From: Acidobacteriota bacterium
GTDB lineage: Bacteria > Acidobacteriota > UBA890 > WLXD01
Reading direction: 5' to 3'
Length of the DNA: 6,487 nucleotides
Assembly (NCBI GenBank): GCA_022571615.1
Contig: JACZXM010000185.1
Span: 1 to 6,487 of the forward strand
Made by a program: the position numbers and the translations under genes. Positions 4,506 to 6,487 of the stretch are shown piece after piece; the first letter of the stretch is position 1; every line of letters starts with the position of its first letter. The notes beneath the pieces are model-generated. The model did no database searches, was not told the origin of the DNA, and saw nothing but the letters and a program-made list of their open reading frames with translations.

Positions 4506-5323
4506 CGACTGCCTCCCGCGATCACGCGAATCAGGTCATCGTCTCCCGGCGCCACCCCGTCGATCTCGTAGAGCGTGTCGATCTCCTCGTCGGGGCCGGC
4601 AGAAAGAATGAACACGTCTTGGACGTAGCCGGCAAAATCGGAGCCATCGCTGGCGCTCACCGCGTCTAGGAAGCGCACGTTGACCGCGTATCGGTTGCCC
4701 CACGGATCGGATCGTACCGGGGCAGAAACATACGGTCCTCTCCAGGCGAATCGGGCGTTGGAGCCCTGCTGGCTGTCGAAGGCAACGTGCGTCGCCGGCG
4801 CCCCGGTGAACAGATCCAGCGGCGTCCGGTAGCGCGCGGATGGATCCTCGCCCGGGGTGTTCTGGACCAGGTGATTGGCCATGGTATCGACGATACGGCC
4901 ATCCACCGACCGCCTCCATTGCCACACCTCGGAGCCGCCATCCGGCGTGTCTCCGTCGCTGATCAACATCCCGACGACCCAGAACGGTTCTGGGTCGGAG
5001 GGGTCGGAGGGGTTGCCGTCGGTGGTCTGCCGATTGCCGTTGCCAGGGTGGCGAAACGCGCCCTCTCCGGTGTCCTCGAGGAAGCGCCAAACAGCAGCCT
5101 GGATTGCGACGAGATCGCTCCGAGCTCGCGCCAGTCGGGCGTCGCGCAGGTAGTTGCCCATTCCTGGTAGCAAGGTCAGGCTCAGCACCGCGAGCACCGT
5201 CAGGATGATGGAGACCTCGACCAGGGTAAAACCGCGCGCCGATCGAGGGCACGGCCCGCGGACCTTCGCCGTGGCTTCATCCCGGTCAAGACCGGTGCCG
5301 TTTGTCAGCATCTCAGAGCTCAC
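4502..5323 (-). CDS. GspG-like pseudopilin with long leader (273 aa)
   Basis: Pilin-like subunit. FTLVEVSII and a hydrophobic helix begin at residue 32, after Gly31, then YLRDARLARARSDL. The central module has GMLISDGDTPDGG 118-130 and IVDTMANHLVQNTPG 144-158. The C-terminal core has FAWRGPY 192-198, DPWGNRY 206-212, LSAGPDEEIDT 240-250 and GDDD 260-263. The start is GTG at 5323, 9 nt after the upstream TAA stop, with AAGGG a few bases before it. ATG at 5311 is an alternative but lacks a ribosome site. Either way the leader is unusually long (31 or 27 residues). A Pro/Ser/Asp/Asn-rich loop (94-113, including PSDPSDPEP) follows the helix and is not in the paralogues. It is co-translated with its neighbours on both sides. 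Confidence 0.93.
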   Translation of the reverse strand: MSSEMLTNGTGLDRDEATAKVRGPCPRSARGFTLVEVSIILTVLAVLSLTLLPGMGNYLRDARLARARSDLVAIQAAVWRFLEDTGEGAFRHPGNGNRQTTDGNPSDPSDPEPFWVVGMLISDGDTPDGGSEVWQWRRSVDGRIVDTMANHLVQNTPGEDPSARYRTPLDLFTGAPATHVAFDSQQGSNARFAWRGPYVSAPVRSDPWGNRYAVNVRFLDAVSASDGSDFAGYVQDVFILSAGPDEEIDTLYEIDGVAPGDDDLIRVIAGGSR

Positions 5324-5332
5324 AGGGTCCCT

Positions 5333-6202
5333 TTAGCGCAGCGATCCGTAGGCCACGGGGTAAGCGATGTCGTCGTCGCCGAGGATGAACCCGCTAGCTG
5401 ACTCGAACGGCGTGTCGATCTCCTCATCCGGCCCCGCCGACAGCACGATGATGGGGCGAATGAAACCGCTGGAGTCCTGCAATTGCGGCATCGTGAACCA
5501 CAGCACGTTGGCCATGTATCGGTTGCCCCACGGATCCGGGCGCACGGCATCCAGATACGGCCCGCGCCATGCGAACTCGGAGTTGAATCCCTGCCCGCTG
5601 ATAGGGTCGAATTGCAAGCCACCGCCGATGCCGGAGCTGAAGTCGCCGGCGGCCATGTCGGCCGGGGTCCGATAGCGCGCGGAAGATCCGCCGACCGCTC
5701 CATGATGATCGATATCCGCCGGATGATTCTGGATCAGATGGTTGGCGAAGGTGTCGACGATTCCGGCGCGGATCCCGGCGTTGTTAAAATCGGTCACGCT
5801 TTCGGTAACCTCGTCCCCTAGGGCATGACGCCAGTTCTCGACCCAGGAGCCACCATCGGGCGTGTCCCCGTCGCCAATCAGCAGGCCGATGGGCGGTTGC
5901 TCGGCGCTCTCATCGATCCGCTCCGGCGTCCGCCACCGGCCCTGGGGCTCGAGATACAGCGAGCTCTCGCCGGTGTCCTTGAGCAGCTGCATGATCGCCA
6001 CCCCGATCGATGCCACGTCCTCGCGCGCTCGCGCGAATCGCGCATCGCGCAAGAACACGCCGATCTGCGGCAGCAGGATCCCCGACAGAATCGCCAGCAC
6101 CATGATGATGATCGAGACCTCGACCAGCGTGAACCCGACATCCGAGCGCTGCTGTCCCGGAGTGGGACCGCCGCGGCCTGGATGATTCCCATGCTTTCTC
6201 AT
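5333..6202 (-). CDS. GspG-like pseudopilin, longest member (289 aa)
   Basis: Pilin-like subunit. The leader has 23 residues with Gly/Pro/Gln-rich sequence and ends at Gly23; FTLVEVSIIIMV and a hydrophobic helix follow (24-46), then FLRDARFARAREDV. The central module has GLLIGDGDTPDGG 106-118 and IVDTFANHLIQNHP 148-161, followed by a Gly-rich variable loop (168-206). The C-terminal core has FAWRGPY 210-216, DPWGNRY 223-229, LSAGPDEEIDT 254-264 and GDDD 275-278. The open frame extends to 6364, but ATG at 6202 has GGAGG 5 nt upstream and gives a proper leader; the upstream part reads through the end of the previous gene in another frame. It shares DGDTPDGG, ARYRTP and AGPDEEIDT with the downstream gene at 4502-5323, so these two are sister genes. 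Confidence 0.94.
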   Translation of the reverse strand: MRKHGNHPGRGGPTPGQQRSDVGFTLVEVSIIIMVLAILSGILLPQIGVFLRDARFARAREDVASIGVAIMQLLKDTGESSLYLEPQGRWRTPERIDESAEQPPIGLLIGDGDTPDGGSWVENWRHALGDEVTESVTDFNNAGIRAGIVDTFANHLIQNHPADIDHHGAVGGSSARYRTPADMAAGDFSSGIGGGLQFDPISGQGFNSEFAWRGPYLDAVRPDPWGNRYMANVLWFTMPQLQDSSGFIRPIIVLSAGPDEEIDTPFESASGFILGDDDIAYPVAYGSLR

Positions 6203-6254
6203 TGCTGCCTCCCTGCGCCAAAGTTGCTTTCCCTGTGAGTCATCTCGACCCTCT

Positions 6255-6487
6255 TCATCGCCCTGCCGAGAACAACAGCGCGACGTCGTCGTCACCGGAC
6301 ACGAACCCGTCCATGGAGAACTCCGAGTCGACCTCCTGGTCCGGACCGGCGGACAGAATGACAACGTCCTCGCCGTCCGAGCTCGCCAGTAAGGCCGTGT
6401 TGATCATGTAGCGGTTACCCCAGGGGTCACCGCCCCCGACATTCAAGTACGCCCCGCGCCAGGCACGGACGCTTTCGAGCACCTCGT
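6255..6487 (-). CDS. GspG-like pseudopilin, C-terminal part only (5' end outside the window)
   Basis: Only about 76 codons are visible; the gene runs off the right edge, so leader and helix are not seen. The visible part is the same C-terminal core as its neighbours: AWRGAY (Ala replaces the usual Pro), DPWGNRY, VVILSAGPDQEVD and a terminal SGDDD. It stops at TGA 52 nt before the next gene, in the same orientation, and probably heads or continues the same operon. The loop between DPWGNRY and the SAGPD strand is short here (about 14 residues). Assignment as a pseudopilin rests on paralogy with the adjacent complete genes. Confidence 0.85.
   Translation of the reverse strand, partial: EVLESVRAWRGAYLNVGGGDPWGNRYMINTALLASSDGEDVVILSAGPDQEVDSEFSMDGFVSGDDDVALLFSAGR

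Noticed and set aside
5825..6238. 137-aa plus-strand open frame
   Set aside because: Antisense to the N-terminal half of the pseudopilin at 5333-6202; no domain.

Overview
The window holds nine protein genes, all on the minus strand. Six are paralogous, GspG-like pseudopilins (one cut by the right window edge). Three are very small helix-turn-helix proteins of the excisionase/BldC type. The DNA is GC-rich, GC is high at third codon positions, and the Shine-Dalgarno sequences are strong (AGGGAGG type). Class III prepilin signals point to a Gram-negative bacterium with a type II secretion (T2SS) or type IV pilus-related machine. I cannot fix the phylum; Myxococcota-like, Gemmatimonadota or Acidobacteriota would all fit. 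No ATPase, secretin, platform protein or prepilin peptidase is visible here.

Layout in transcription order (right to left). A tight operon runs from the window edge to 3843: partial pseudopilin 6255-6487, pseudopilin 5333-6202, pseudopilin 4502-5323 (GTG start 9 nt after the previous stop) and pseudopilin 3843-4505 (ATGA start/stop overlap). Next come three separately spaced small HTH genes (3407-3631, 2733-2996, 2298-2519). Between the first two lie a 181-bp imperfect palindromic element (3229-3409) and a hairpin plus T-run terminator (3170-3210). Two closely related pseudopilin genes follow (1197-1928 and 83-835), each with its own long leader. A strong GC hairpin at 1103-1128 sits between them.

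The pseudopilins share more than the usual N-terminal helix and GspG-like end (DPWGNRY, then SAGPDxxxDT). Most also carry a central module: G-L-L-x-G-x-G-x-x-P, later VDTxxNHLxxNxP, and a terminal GDDD. I do not recognise this module from standard T2SS pseudopilins. Repetition of a whole-gene unit, each copy with a different variable middle, suggests a family of tip or filament subunits with diversified surfaces.

The HTH proteins share a core (T-x-x-REV-x-x-x-RL-x-YV) and a short C-terminal motif. Their upstream DNA contains unusual repeats: five TGGCC around one candidate promoter, an 18-bp TTGGCC palindrome, and a GGTAGCGAC 9-mer near each HTH gene. The working inference is a regulator cluster embedded in a pseudopilin locus; the regulatory link itself is not shown by the sequence.
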